This document shows, piece by piece, positions 9,901-17,426 of a stretch of DNA of 64,000 bases. Each line of letters opens with the position of its first letter. Position 1 is the stretch's first letter. Both the position numbers and the translations under genes were made by a program. The notes beneath the pieces are model-generated. The model was not told where the DNA came from. It ran no database searches and saw nothing but the letters and a program-made list of their open reading frames with translations. Source of the DNA: Mogibacterium sp. (GTDB taxonomy: Bacteria; Bacillota; Clostridia; Peptostreptococcales; Anaerovoracaceae); NCBI GenBank assembly GCA_012840975.1, contig DUVP01000027.1:1-64000 (forward strand). Direction: 5' to 3'.

Positions 9901-10221
9901 ACAGAAACAGGACTTGCAAAATACGTAGGTGAAGATGAAATAAAGAAGTTACGCGACAAAGCGTACAAAGAATGGCTCAAAGAACGAGAGAATCACAAAA
10001 TATGGATTGTAGATAAACCGGGATACTTCGAGACTCAAACCATAGAGCACGAAGGAATCCCTCCGGAATATGATGAAGAAGGTAATCTGATTAACGAACC
10101 AAAAGATCCTTGGACTGAAACAATCGAAGTCTGGATTGAGGAAGTCGGTCACTGGGAATATGAAGTCGGATGGCGTGATGGTGACTTCAAATTCGAATAT
10201 GAAGGAAAAGTTTACCATTAA
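6928..10221 (+). CDS. class A penicillin-binding protein (transglycosylase/transpeptidase), unusually large
   Basis: Bifunctional peptidoglycan synthase of 1097 residues, well above the usual 700-900. Parts in order: a Ser/Lys/Asp-rich cytosolic tail (1-160), one membrane segment (about 172-193), GT51 glycosyltransferase (catalytic Glu in AIEDKTFWKHHG, then GTSTITQQLARN), an extra domain of about 140 residues (514-657), and the transpeptidase with SAIK (Ser about 699), SIN and KTGTT motifs. The C-terminal 80 residues are rich in Trp, Glu and Gly. The start is ATG 6928, preceded by AGGAGG at 7 nt; an upstream in-frame ATG at 6907 lacks a ribosome-binding site. A paralogue lies at 40209-42536 without the inserted domain. 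Confidence 0.93.
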   Translation: MRSNRDKRTDSEREIDDFLSQFESPVDDLSADVNSYLSDDLSSTKRIAEMTFYGNDYKKYTESPHTQFSDSTEKNSSYPVNSNANKDSTLSSKSKESSNKLSAKLESIKESSSASALSDKIKSIDKAQLKSKLFLKDNPDYDPTKGETYILNGKKIKNKPQILSAKKIIRDVIGLGLIIFLCGMLYALVCITLAPKVNPNDLYSYIDTSSIVYDDDGKQVDSVFYTQNRKIIKYEEMPEDLINSFVAIEDKTFWKHHGFNWTRMIGAILSSLTGRGRISGTSTITQQLARNVYLSDIKSQRSIRRKILEMYYASRIEASLEKKEIVEAYLNTIYLGFGCYGVDAAAKVYFSCDVKDLTLVQCASLAALPPAPDSYALLKFADATTQVGDDSKIVQREPDTVITNDIARDRRNLTLDLMLEQNMITQEKHDKSYDKPLTSFLKPKIISGYGSNSYFHEYLVETIINDLMEEYNMTYADAERMVHTKGLKIYSTMDSKAQKTVVDAFKNDDNFPSVSGMYYQDSEGNILNSDGQLALYNYNKDFSKNGDFTIPSKDVVFNNDGSVTIKKGRMLNIYETEVEGQTDYSLEFKVYYRIIDNKLYSIQGGYINVPSNYKSLDSKGNLVISPEYFTEYQGDMKKDGGKLIITKKAYSLANKTLQPQAAMAIVGVGTGEIKALVGGRTFRGQKLLNRALNPRQPGSAIKPLAVYGAALQKSYELAEKGEKWKYTDFHIDKQGIKGWGDYVTTHSSIEDEKTRINGKYWPKNVTHSFSGKNNFVSAVQKSINTCAVKLQLQVGDDFSIKQLKRFGITTVVDDPNEPVNDINPAALALGAMTQGVTPLEMACAYASFPAGGKLNSPICYTKVLDRDGNVILTGKSETSEALNEGVAWIMTNVLKSVVRANGYMYVEGVQPGGKTGTTNDQYDIWFSGFTPKYAATLWIGTDNNVALSSMSYAAASLWGKIINNIPKAKKGEYLPQPANVIYKAGHYFTRGTETGLAKYVGEDEIKKLRDKAYKEWLKERENHKIWIVDKPGYFETQTIEHEGIPPEYDEEGNLINEPKDPWTETIEVWIEEVGHWEYEVGWRDGDFKFEYEGKVYH

Positions 10222-10262
10222 TGATTTTGTATTATCTTTATATCTTGTATTAAATTTCTCTT

Positions 10263-10300
10263 AAGAACGGTTTTGATTATTAAACCGTTCTTTATTTTCG
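10263..10300 (+). terminator. intrinsic terminator of the large PBP gene
   Basis: An 11-bp perfect stem (AAGAACGGTTT at 10263-10273 with AAACCGTTCTT at 10282-10292) with an 8-nt loop, followed by TTATTTT. It lies 42 bp after the PBP stop. Confidence 0.85.
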
Positions 10301-10340
10301 TTTATAAACTTGTGTTAAGTTTGTGATACTTTTGTTCAAG

Positions 10341-10370
10341 TTGACAACACAATGTTTTCAGATATATAAT
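10341..10370 (+). promoter_or_regulatory. strong sigma-A promoter of the symporter gene
   Basis: Consensus TTGACA (10341-10346) and TATAAT (10365-10370) with an 18-bp spacer. The predicted start of transcription is near 10377, leaving a 5' leader of about 45 nt before the ATG at 10423. Confidence 0.8.
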
Positions 10371-10422
10371 TCTATAGTAAGTTAGGCATTTCAATGTCAA
10401 AAAAAATATGGAGGTATTTATA

Positions 10423-11802
10423 ATGGAACAAGGTAAAGGTCAATTTGAATCCAACTTCGGTTTCCTCATGGCTTCATTAGGTTCAGCAATCGGTCTTGGA
10501 AACCTGTGGTCATTCCCTTACAAGCTTGGCGCTGGAGGCGGATTTGCTTTCCTTATGATTTACATCATTCTTATCATTGCAGTCGGATATCCGCTTATGC
10601 TTTCCGAAATTGCAATTGGTCGTAAATCGCAAAAAGCTGCTATCCAGGCTTTTGAAGAGATTAACCCGAAATTCAAGTTTAACGGTGTGCTTCAGACAAT
10701 AGTACCGTTCTTCTTGCTTGCATTTTACTGCACATTCGGTGGATACATAACAAAGTATCTCGTTTATTCAGTAAAAGCATTCACAGGAAGTAAAGTCGAT
10801 CCTCAAGCTTTCTTCGAGGCAACACTCCTCAGCAATGGTGGACAGGGCTTAATTTGGATGACAATCTTCCTTGTAATTACAATTGTTATTGTTCTCGGCG
10901 GAGTATCCGGTGGTATAGAGAGATTCTGTAAGGTTGCTATGCCTGCACTCTTCCTCATTCTTATTGTTATGGCAATAAGAGGTAACACTCTTCCGGGTGC
11001 AACAAAAGGTCTAGAATTCCTGTTTGCTCCTCACTTCGAAGGAATGACAACAGCCCGTGGATTCTTTGATACAGTTGCACTTGCAGGTGGACAGATGTTC
11101 TTCTCATTGTCACTTGCTTCCGGTTGTCTGATTGCATACGGTTCGTACCTGGATAAAACACAAAATCTTGAGAAGAATGCACTGATTATTGTAATTGGAG
11201 ACTCATGTGCAGCTCTCCTTTCAGCTCTTGCTATCGTGCCGGTATGTTTCGCATTCGGAATCGAGCCTGGTGCAGGTCCTGGACTTCTCTTCATCTCAAT
11301 GCAGACTGTATTTAACCAGATGGGAGGAGGTGTCTTCTTTGGATTCCTCTTCTGGCTTCTCGTTTTCTTTGCTGCACTGACTTCATCTATCGGAATGATG
11401 GAAGGCGGTATATCTGCTATTCTTGACAGCAGAATTAAAGCCGGTAAATCAGCTAACAGATTTACTGTTACACTCCTTATGGGAGCATGGGGATTCATTG
11501 GTAACGCTATGACCACTATTGACTGCCTCGGTGCTTCCGATGCTGTATCCTGGTTCCACATTCTTGGACAGTCAAGTGTTCTCGATGTATGGGATGCTGT
11601 AGCTGAAGGTGTTCTTATGCCGCTTACAGGTCTTATAATGGCAATCCTGATTGGATGGGTTGCTCCTGGATATATCGATGACGAAGTAGAAAGAGGATCT
11701 AATTTTAAATCAAAAGGATTCTTTAACTTCTGCATCAAGTATATTGGACCTCTGTTCATGGCAATGATCGTTTACGGACAAGTTACTGCATTCTGGGGCT
11801 AA
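10423..11802 (+). CDS. neurotransmitter:sodium symporter (NSS/SNF) family transporter
   Basis: A 459-residue polytopic membrane protein. The N-terminal GSAIGLGNLWSFPYKLG is the NSS family signature of transmembrane helix 1, where the helix unwinds to bind Na+ and substrate. Around 11-12 hydrophobic segments follow. Family knowledge: bacterial members are Na+-coupled amino-acid importers (for example for Trp, Leu or Tyr); the substrate cannot be read from sequence. The start is ATG 10423, preceded by GGAGG at 8 nt; an in-frame ATG at 10408 overlaps this ribosome-binding site. It is a single-gene unit with its own consensus promoter and a downstream hairpin. Confidence 0.95.
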   Translation: MEQGKGQFESNFGFLMASLGSAIGLGNLWSFPYKLGAGGGFAFLMIYIILIIAVGYPLMLSEIAIGRKSQKAAIQAFEEINPKFKFNGVLQTIVPFFLLAFYCTFGGYITKYLVYSVKAFTGSKVDPQAFFEATLLSNGGQGLIWMTIFLVITIVIVLGGVSGGIERFCKVAMPALFLILIVMAIRGNTLPGATKGLEFLFAPHFEGMTTARGFFDTVALAGGQMFFSLSLASGCLIAYGSYLDKTQNLEKNALIIVIGDSCAALLSALAIVPVCFAFGIEPGAGPGLLFISMQTVFNQMGGGVFFGFLFWLLVFFAALTSSIGMMEGGISAILDSRIKAGKSANRFTVTLLMGAWGFIGNAMTTIDCLGASDAVSWFHILGQSSVLDVWDAVAEGVLMPLTGLIMAILIGWVAPGYIDDEVERGSNFKSKGFFNFCIKYIGPLFMAMIVYGQVTAFWG

Positions 11803-11904
11803 GTCAGTAAACAAATTCTAAAAAGATATGTTATCATAAACAGGTTTTACAAATATTTATAAATATTTACAAATAAAAAGATAATAATACGATTTTAGAA
11901 AAAC

Positions 11905-11945
11905 AGGGGTGTAGCTTAATAAACGATGCTACACCCCTAATGTTT
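11905..11945 (+). terminator. terminator hairpin after the symporter gene
   Basis: A perfect 11-bp GC-rich stem (AGGGGTGTAGC at 11905-11915 with GCTACACCCCT at 11928-11938) is followed by AATGTTTAATGTTT, a weak U-tract. It lies about 100 bp after the symporter stop and just ahead of the tRNA promoter. Confidence 0.65.
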
Positions 11946-11969
11946 AATGTTTATTTAAGTAAAAAAGCA

Positions 11970-11998
11970 TTGACAATGATTCATATTTACGTTATTAT
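11970..11998 (+). promoter_or_regulatory. promoter of the tRNA cluster
   Basis: TTGACA (11970-11975), a 17-bp spacer and TATTAT (11993-11998), with tRNA-Asn starting 29 bp downstream. A near-consensus stable-RNA promoter. Confidence 0.8.
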
Positions 11999-12026
11999 TA
12001 GTGAGTCGCACGTATGATACTTGTGA

Positions 12027-12101
12027 TCCGAGGTAGCTCAACGGCAGAGCAACCGGCTGTTAACCGGTAGGTTGTGGGTTCGAGCCCCACCCTCGGAGCC
12101 A
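12027..12101 (+). tRNA. tRNA-Asn (GUU)
   Basis: The 7-bp acceptor stem TCCGAGG/CCTCGGA, D arm, anticodon stem ACCGG/CCGGT with loop CTGTTAA (anticodon GTT), T arm with GGTTCGAGCC, discriminator G and encoded CCA. Confidence 0.97.
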
Positions 12102-12108
12102 TTTACAA

Positions 12109-12197
12109 GCCGGAGTGGCGGAATTGGTAGACGCCGAGGACTTAAAATCCTCTGAGAAGAGATTCTCGTACCGGTTCGAGTCCGGTCTTCGGTACCA
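12109..12197 (+). tRNA. tRNA-Leu (UAA)
   Basis: Class II tRNA of 89 nt with encoded CCA. The anticodon stem GAGGA/TCCTC encloses the loop CTTAAAA (anticodon TAA). A long variable arm (about GAGAAGAGATTCTC) is present, as expected for Leu. The acceptor stem contains two G-U pairs. Confidence 0.96.
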
Positions 12198-12213
12198 TAA
12201 ATAATTATATTAT

Positions 12214-12289
<76 letters not shown>

Positions 12290-12296
12290 TACTTTT

Positions 12297-12325
12297 ATCG
12301 CCACTTGATTCGTTCATGTGGCGAT
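12297..12325 (+). other. hairpin after the tRNA cluster
   Basis: An 8-bp perfect stem (ATCGCCAC at 12297-12304, GTGGCGAT at 12318-12325) starts 8 nt after the fMet CCA. No T-tract follows, so it is more likely a weak stop or processing element than a full intrinsic terminator; the antiporter gene downstream may be read from the tRNA promoter. Confidence 0.5.
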
Positions 12326-12363
12326 ATTGCCATAAAAAATTATATCAATAATATGGAGGAGTT

Positions 12364-13992
12364 ATGACCCTGTTAATAGTTTCTATCATTCTATTTCTTG
12401 CAATCTTTGCAATTAAATTTTCTAATCGTTCAGGTATACCTGCCCTGCTTCTCTTTATTGTACTGGGAATTTTATTTAACCGCCTAGGCTTTGGGATAAA
12501 CAATTTCGTATTTGCAGACAAATTTGCTACATTTTCTCTTATGATAATTATGTTTCAGGGTGGTTTCTCAACAAACTGGAATATGTCTAAACCGGTCGCA
12601 GCACCGGCAATAGTTCTTTCTTCTCTTGGAGTTGTGGTTACTGCAATATTGACAGGTTTTTTCTGTCATTACGTATTAGGGTGGAATCTCTTAACCGGGA
12701 TGCTTATTGGATCAATTGTTGGCTCAACTGACTATGCATCGGTATCAAATATTCTCAGAAGTAAAAATTTAAATCTTAAATATCATACAGCTTCTCTCCT
12801 TGAACTTGAATCCGGGTCTAACGACCCTTTTGCATATACAATGACAATGATTTTCCTTTCTGTTATGTTGGGAAAATCCACAAATATTCTTCTAATGATA
12901 TTTCTTCAGGTATTTATCGGAACTGTGATGGGATTTGCACTTGCCTTTTTATTCTACTGGTTTATTGTTAAATTTAATCTGGTAAGCGATGGATTATTAG
13001 TTTTATATATAGTAGCAACTTCTACTTTGGTATACTCTTTAACATCGCTTCTTCAAGGCAACGGATTCCTCGCTGTGTATATATATGGTATATATTTAGG
13101 CAATCAATCTTTCAAAGGAAAAAAAGAAGCTGTGTTTTTCTACAATGGATTTGGAGAGCTTATCCAGATCGGCCTCTTTTTTATGCTGGGGTTACTTTCA
13201 GATTGGAAACTTTTTATAGATTTTCTGCCGGCGGCCGCTGCTATAATGTTTTTCATGTTCATAATAGCACGTCCTTTAGCTGTATATCTTCTGACTATAC
13301 CTTTTAATCTTAAAAATAATCAAAAAATTATAATATCGGTTGCCGGATTACGCGGAGCAGCTGCAATCGCATTCGCAATTCTGGCCACTAATTCCGGTGT
13401 TAAAGTAGGTGGTGATATATATAATACCGTTTTTGGAATATGTGTCCTTTCATCTGCAATCCAAGGTTTCCTAATGCCTCCGGCTTCACGTAAATTCAAA
13501 ATGCTTGATCCAAGTGACACTGTCCTCCGTACATTTAACGATTATCAGGACAAGTCCGACCTTGGTTTTCTGAAGATTCAAATTGAGGATGATTCTAAAT
13601 GGATTAATCATAAAGTCAAGGATTTGGATCTTACATTTAATATCATTATTGCAAAGATTATGCGAGATGGCAAAGCAATCGTTCCGCGTGGTGATACTGT
13701 TATTCATTCCGGTGATATAATTGTCCTTGGCGGAGAAGAGTATTTTGATCCAACCGGACACGACTTAGTAGAATACACTATTCCGAATGGGCATAGTTTT
13801 GCCGGTAAGCTCTTAAAAGATCTAAGTATACCTAATGATCACCTTGTTGTTATGATTCAGCGCCAAAACGGAGAAATCGTGGTTCCGCGCGGCAATACAG
13901 AGATCATGGTTGGGGATACCTTAGTTTCTATGTTGCGCGATGGTAGACCTGATAGAGCAATAAAAGAGGGGTGTAAAGAGAAATGTAATTAG
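12364..13992 (+). CDS. CPA1/NhaP2-type potassium(sodium)/proton antiporter with RCK_C domains
   Basis: 542 residues. The N-terminal ~380 residues form about 12 transmembrane segments of the Na+/H+ exchanger fold, with GSIVGSTDYASVSNIL and the ESGSNDPFAYTM motif that carries the ion-binding acidic residue (ND in CPA1 members), and GLRGAAAIAFAI. The C-terminal part (about 400-535) has two RCK_C/TrkA_C-like repeats: IIIAKIMRDGKAIVPRGDT with GDIIVLGG, and HLVVMIQRQNGEIVVPRGNT with GDTLVSM. Family knowledge: such proteins expel K+ or Na+ in exchange for protons and may be gated by ligands at the RCK_C domain. GGAGG precedes the ATG closely (4 nt). Confidence 0.92.
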   Translation: MTLLIVSIILFLAIFAIKFSNRSGIPALLLFIVLGILFNRLGFGINNFVFADKFATFSLMIIMFQGGFSTNWNMSKPVAAPAIVLSSLGVVVTAILTGFFCHYVLGWNLLTGMLIGSIVGSTDYASVSNILRSKNLNLKYHTASLLELESGSNDPFAYTMTMIFLSVMLGKSTNILLMIFLQVFIGTVMGFALAFLFYWFIVKFNLVSDGLLVLYIVATSTLVYSLTSLLQGNGFLAVYIYGIYLGNQSFKGKKEAVFFYNGFGELIQIGLFFMLGLLSDWKLFIDFLPAAAAIMFFMFIIARPLAVYLLTIPFNLKNNQKIIISVAGLRGAAAIAFAILATNSGVKVGGDIYNTVFGICVLSSAIQGFLMPPASRKFKMLDPSDTVLRTFNDYQDKSDLGFLKIQIEDDSKWINHKVKDLDLTFNIIIAKIMRDGKAIVPRGDTVIHSGDIIVLGGEEYFDPTGHDLVEYTIPNGHSFAGKLLKDLSIPNDHLVVMIQRQNGEIVVPRGNTEIMVGDTLVSMLRDGRPDRAIKEGCKEKCN

Positions 13993-14041
13993 ATAACACA
14001 CAAAACAAATTTGAATCCTTTAATTATAACGAGACAAATTA

Positions 14042-14086
14042 ATAGGACCTACATGACAGCTATTTGCACATGTAGATCCTATTTTG
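14042..14086 (+). terminator. terminator between the convergent antiporter and dipeptidase genes
   Basis: A 14-bp stem with one mismatch (arms 14042-14055 and 14069-14082; ATAGGACCTACATG with CATGTAGATCCTAT) followed by TTTTG. It lies between two convergent stops and may work in both directions. Confidence 0.75.
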
Positions 14087-14100
14087 ATTGGCTTAAGTCC

Positions 14101-14955
14101 CTATCCTTTTACAACTTTTACAACTTCTTCTTCAAGAGCAGGGAATTTTTCTCTTAGTTCAACTATCTGCTTAACTAATTCTTGTTCCTTTTTATCTATT
14201 TCTCTTATAAGTTCCATATTATCATATGGAACTGAGTTCTTTACTTCAGCATCCAGTATGCCTGCATAAATCGGAACATTATTCGTAAAAAGTCCCCACT
14301 TTTCAGTGCCGTAATCGAAGTGCCACCATTCTGAAGGGAAATTTGTAAATCCAACTTCGGTCATAACGTTATATAACATCCTTCTGTTATCTCTTGCCAG
14401 ATTGTTGGTTCCTGCACCTTTGCCCTCATCTTCAAAATATGTTGTCCATGCAGCATCTGTAAATTCATCGAAGCCACATCCCATATCGAGTTCTTCACCA
14501 TCCGGTCCCAGAATTGTTAGATCCACAGCACCGCCGGTGTTGTGCAATGAAGGCATCAGCACATTATATGATGGAAAAGATACACAAAACAAAGTCAATC
14601 TATCGACTTCTTCTTCAGAAACATCCGGATTCTCTTTTCTCTTAACATTTCTAAAATAATCCCAGAGTGCCTGCTGTACTGCTATCGGACGATAAGCATC
14701 ATAAACCTTGAACTTATATCCTTCAGGCAGCAGTTTCTCTGCTTCTTTCATCATCTTATATACTGTCTCTCGTACCATAATGCTTGGACTTGATCCAGCA
14801 AGAGGTCGACCCTCATCTTCTATCCAATGATTGTACATAGAATCACATACAAATTCATCATCAAGATAAACCAAAGGCTCTAATGATGGTTCCGGTACAG
14901 GTAATTTGTTTGAAGGGAACGGAAAAACCGGGATAGGTTTTTTGTAATCAAACAT
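14101..14955 (-). CDS. D-alanyl-D-alanine dipeptidase (VanX/DdpX, peptidase family M15D)
   Basis: 284-residue zinc dipeptidase. The metal site is intact: S136-x-H138 and D145 in SLHNTGGAVDLTI, and the catalytic Glu209 with ligand His212 in SEWWHFDYG; the substrate-contacting Arg89 lies in YDAYRP. No signal peptide is seen, so it acts in the cytosol. Family knowledge: VanX in vancomycin resistance removes D-Ala-D-Ala, while DdpX-type enzymes recycle it as nutrient. No vanH, vanA or vanRS genes are in the window, so a catabolic or recycling role is more likely. It follows a DUF819 transporter by 59 bp, and I infer the two act on the same peptide. Confidence 0.9.
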   Translation of the reverse strand: MFDYKKPIPVFPFPSNKLPVPEPSLEPLVYLDDEFVCDSMYNHWIEDEGRPLAGSSPSIMVRETVYKMMKEAEKLLPEGYKFKVYDAYRPIAVQQALWDYFRNVKRKENPDVSEEEVDRLTLFCVSFPSYNVLMPSLHNTGGAVDLTILGPDGEELDMGCGFDEFTDAAWTTYFEDEGKGAGTNNLARDNRRMLYNVMTEVGFTNFPSEWWHFDYGTEKWGLFTNNVPIYAGILDAEVKNSVPYDNMELIREIDKKEQELVKQIVELREKFPALEEEVVKVVKG

Positions 14956-15014
14956 TAATTTTCTCCTTAAGTATTTCAGGCAATGTCGATTAATTTAAGT
15001 AAAAAATCGAATGC

Positions 15015-16265
15015 CTATAAGCCGAGTGCAATAGCCACCATAGTTCCGGCATAGTTACCTAATACATATCCAAGTACACCGATAAGCATTGCAGGTCCGA
15101 CAAGTGTTGCCCAGCCCTGTGAAATTGCCATTCCGGCAGCTGTTGTAGGTCCGCCGATATTTGCATTTGACGCTATGATAGCATCTTCAAGGTTAAACTT
15201 GAAAATCTTTGCTGCGCCGAAACAGAAGAGCATGTTAACAAGTACCATAATTGATGTGAATACAAGAAGCAATGGGCTCTTTGTAACAACTGTATAGATG
15301 TTAGCAGGAACACCGATTACAAAGAGGAACAGGTAAATCAAATATGTACCGATTTCCTGTGAACCGTGCATTTCTTTAACTTTATCTTCCATAAATGTAG
15401 CTACAAGTACAGAGAAAGTAGTAATCCAAACATACTGTGATCCCAAGAACTTAACAATAAAGTCCATAAATCCGTTTGTAACTTCGAAACCTGCAAACAA
15501 ACCGGCTACAAGCTGAGATACCCATACAACACCTACAGAATATGCAATATTCACTGCAATATCTTTAAGCGAGATATCTTTTCTGCTCCAGAATGCTGCT
15601 GCAAGAGTCTTAGCTTCTTCAAGGTCTACTTGTCCTGACTCAACTTCTTGAATCAAAGGGTGATTAAAGTTCTTTCTGAAGAACTTGCTGCCTGCACAGA
15701 AAATAAGAACAAAGAAGTAGATTGCCATCAGAAGATTGTCCGCTACTGTAGCTGCAGCTGTAACATCATCTCCTGCCGCATACTGTGAAGCCATGGCTGC
15801 AAAGTTAACTCCTCCACCAATATATGATCCGGTCATCATCGATGCTACTTTGGCAAGATCTGTCGCGTTGCCATAAGGACCTTTCAAAGCATAATATGCT
15901 ATAAAGGCTCCGACCATTGTTCCTACAGCTCCAATCAGGAAAATCGTCAGCATTCTTCCTGTTTCTGTCCAGATTTTTCTGATATTACACTGAAGTAACA
16001 ACATAGGAATACCCATCGGTACTATAATGCCCCATACGACATCATCATATAAAACACTTGATGTAGGAATAACTCCAAGGTTTGCGAGTACCATCGCAAT
16101 AATCAGAGCAATAATAGCTCCTGAGATTTTTGATGCCCATGCATATTTTTGTTCCAGCCAAACAGCCAGGAAAACTCCTCCACACATAACCATCAAAAGG
16201 CCCCATGTACTGTCTGCCGCAATCACAGACTCGCGTCCGATTGCGTTCATCCAGAAATTAGACAT
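15015..16265 (-). CDS. DUF819 family membrane transporter (YjcL-like)
   Basis: 416 residues with about 10-12 hydrophobic segments and the DUF819 hallmarks: an N-terminal segment with GVFLAVWLEQKY, GTMVGAFIAYYAL, a mid-protein stretch SYIGGGVNFAAMA, and the C-terminal NANIGGPTTAAGMA. The function of the family is not established; the repeated GG-containing reentrant motifs resemble carboxylate or ion symporters. The start is ATG 16265, preceded by AGGAGG at 8 nt; a farther in-frame ATG at 16286 overlaps that site. It is the first gene of a two-gene unit with a D,D-dipeptidase, which suggests transport of a dipeptide or its products. Confidence 0.85.
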   Translation of the reverse strand: MSNFWMNAIGRESVIAADSTWGLLMVMCGGVFLAVWLEQKYAWASKISGAIIALIIAMVLANLGVIPTSSVLYDDVVWGIIVPMGIPMLLLQCNIRKIWTETGRMLTIFLIGAVGTMVGAFIAYYALKGPYGNATDLAKVASMMTGSYIGGGVNFAAMASQYAAGDDVTAAATVADNLLMAIYFFVLIFCAGSKFFRKNFNHPLIQEVESGQVDLEEAKTLAAAFWSRKDISLKDIAVNIAYSVGVVWVSQLVAGLFAGFEVTNGFMDFIVKFLGSQYVWITTFSVLVATFMEDKVKEMHGSQEIGTYLIYLFLFVIGVPANIYTVVTKSPLLLVFTSIMVLVNMLFCFGAAKIFKFNLEDAIIASNANIGGPTTAAGMAISQGWATLVGPAMLIGVLGYVLGNYAGTMVAIALGL

Positions 16266-16322
16266 AGTTTTTTCCTCCTTAAACAAAATAATTATAATTA
16301 TAGATTTTATACTACGGAAATA

Positions 16323-16351
16323 ATTGTATACTTTTTTAGTGTTAAAAGCAA
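16323..16351 (-). promoter_or_regulatory. promoter of the DUF819-dipeptidase operon
   Basis: On the minus strand TTGCTT (16351-16346), a 17-bp spacer and TACAAT (16328-16323), about 58 bp before the start codon. Confidence 0.5.
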
Positions 16352-16400
16352 TCTCTTCATTTGTAAAATTTTGTTTTTTTTTGCAAAATTTGATTAATTT

Positions 16401-17426
16401 TTAGTTTTTTTCACAAATTTCGTTTTCTAAATTCTTTCTGACAATATGTATCTTTTTGGTATATTTTTCAATATTCGTTGTATCTTCCAGATAAGTATAT
16501 ATCTCTATGAGTTCTTGCATTATTTCTATATTGCTTGGCGAAAACTTTAATGCTTTTTTAAAATGTTTTTCTGCAACAGTATGATTACCAAGTGATACCT
16601 CAGCTACCCCGAGATAATACCACAAAGGCCACCAATTTTCATATTTTCCCTTACAAAATTTTTTAAGAGTATCTATTCCTCTCTGAAACTCTCCGGAAAT
16701 TATAAAATTACATCCGGTCTCTATAACTACAGGTTCTTCTAAATTCTCCAGCCTCCTCAATATATCTTTTTTTAACTCTTCAACGTCATCTCCCTGTCCG
16801 ATATATGATTCTTCTTCGACATGTTTCAGAAACTCATCCCATGTAAGTTTAGCTTTAATATATAAACCAAGATTTAGATAAGCATATCCGAGAAAATAAT
16901 ATCCCATACTGAATTCCGGATGCATTATTGTTAATATCTCGAATGCTTCAAGAGATTCAGCCTTGAATCTCCCAACATATTCCTCTTCTTCATTTCCCGC
17001 CTCATAGCATCCCTTACATGCTCTTCCATATAAATAAAGAGGCTCTTTTGCTGCCGGATCTATAATAAGTGCTGTTCTGAAATACATACAGGCAAGTTCA
17101 TAATTACCTGTATCAGCTGATTTTGCTCCTTCTGCGGTCAACATTGGAGCGGCTTCCTCTCCTGCTATTTTCTTGATATATTCGAGATACTGATTCTTAT
17201 ATGTGAAATTCGTGTCACCACCTATTATTCTGGCCATATTTAAAGCAATATCAGCTGTCGTCATTTCACCATTTTCATTAATACTGATCGGAATCGGCAC
17301 ACCTTTCAATATATCAATTAAGCCTGCTGATTCGAGATATGCATCATCAAGCTCATCAAAAAGCATGCCCCGATTGAGCATGCTCAAATATTTTGATATG
17401 CGATCTTCTCCTTTACTAAAATTCAA
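16401..17426 (-). CDS. tetratricopeptide-repeat protein coupled to the radical-SAM-like gene
   Basis: 341 residues, soluble, built of TPR-type helical pairs: repeats with the A/G..Y pattern are seen at NYELACMYFRTALIIDPAA, MGYYFLGYAYLNLGLYIKA, WWPLWYYLGVAEVSLGNHT and AEKHFKKALKFSPSNIE. No catalytic domain is visible. The start is uncertain: TTG at 17426 has AGGGG 7 nt upstream and is preferred; TTG at 17447 is also in frame. Either way it overlaps the upstream gene, so the two are translationally coupled. I infer a scaffold or partner-binding role together with that protein; the specific function is unknown. Confidence 0.75.
   Translation of the reverse strand: MNFSKGEDRISKYLSMLNRGMLFDELDDAYLESAGLIDILKGVPIPISINENGEMTTADIALNMARIIGGDTNFTYKNQYLEYIKKIAGEEAAPMLTAEGAKSADTGNYELACMYFRTALIIDPAAKEPLYLYGRACKGCYEAGNEEEEYVGRFKAESLEAFEILTIMHPEFSMGYYFLGYAYLNLGLYIKAKLTWDEFLKHVEEESYIGQGDDVEELKKDILRRLENLEEPVVIETGCNFIISGEFQRGIDTLKKFCKGKYENWWPLWYYLGVAEVSLGNHTVAEKHFKKALKFSPSNIEIMQELIEIYTYLEDTTNIEKYTKKIHIVRKNLENEICEKN

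Noticed and set aside
11031-11759. 242-codon open frame antisense to the symporter
   Set aside because: A shadow frame of a strongly conserved transporter gene; composition is unlike real proteins of this genome (rich in Pro, Ser and Arg) and no start signal is present.
14101-14955. Vancomycin resistance gene cluster
   Set aside because: Only a VanX-like dipeptidase is present; there is no VanA/VanB-type ligase, VanH dehydrogenase or VanRS pair nearby.
16345-16400. Terminator for the TPR gene in an AT-rich inverted repeat (AAATTTTG/CAAAATTT)
   Set aside because: The stem is almost wholly AT and is not followed by a T-run on the minus strand.
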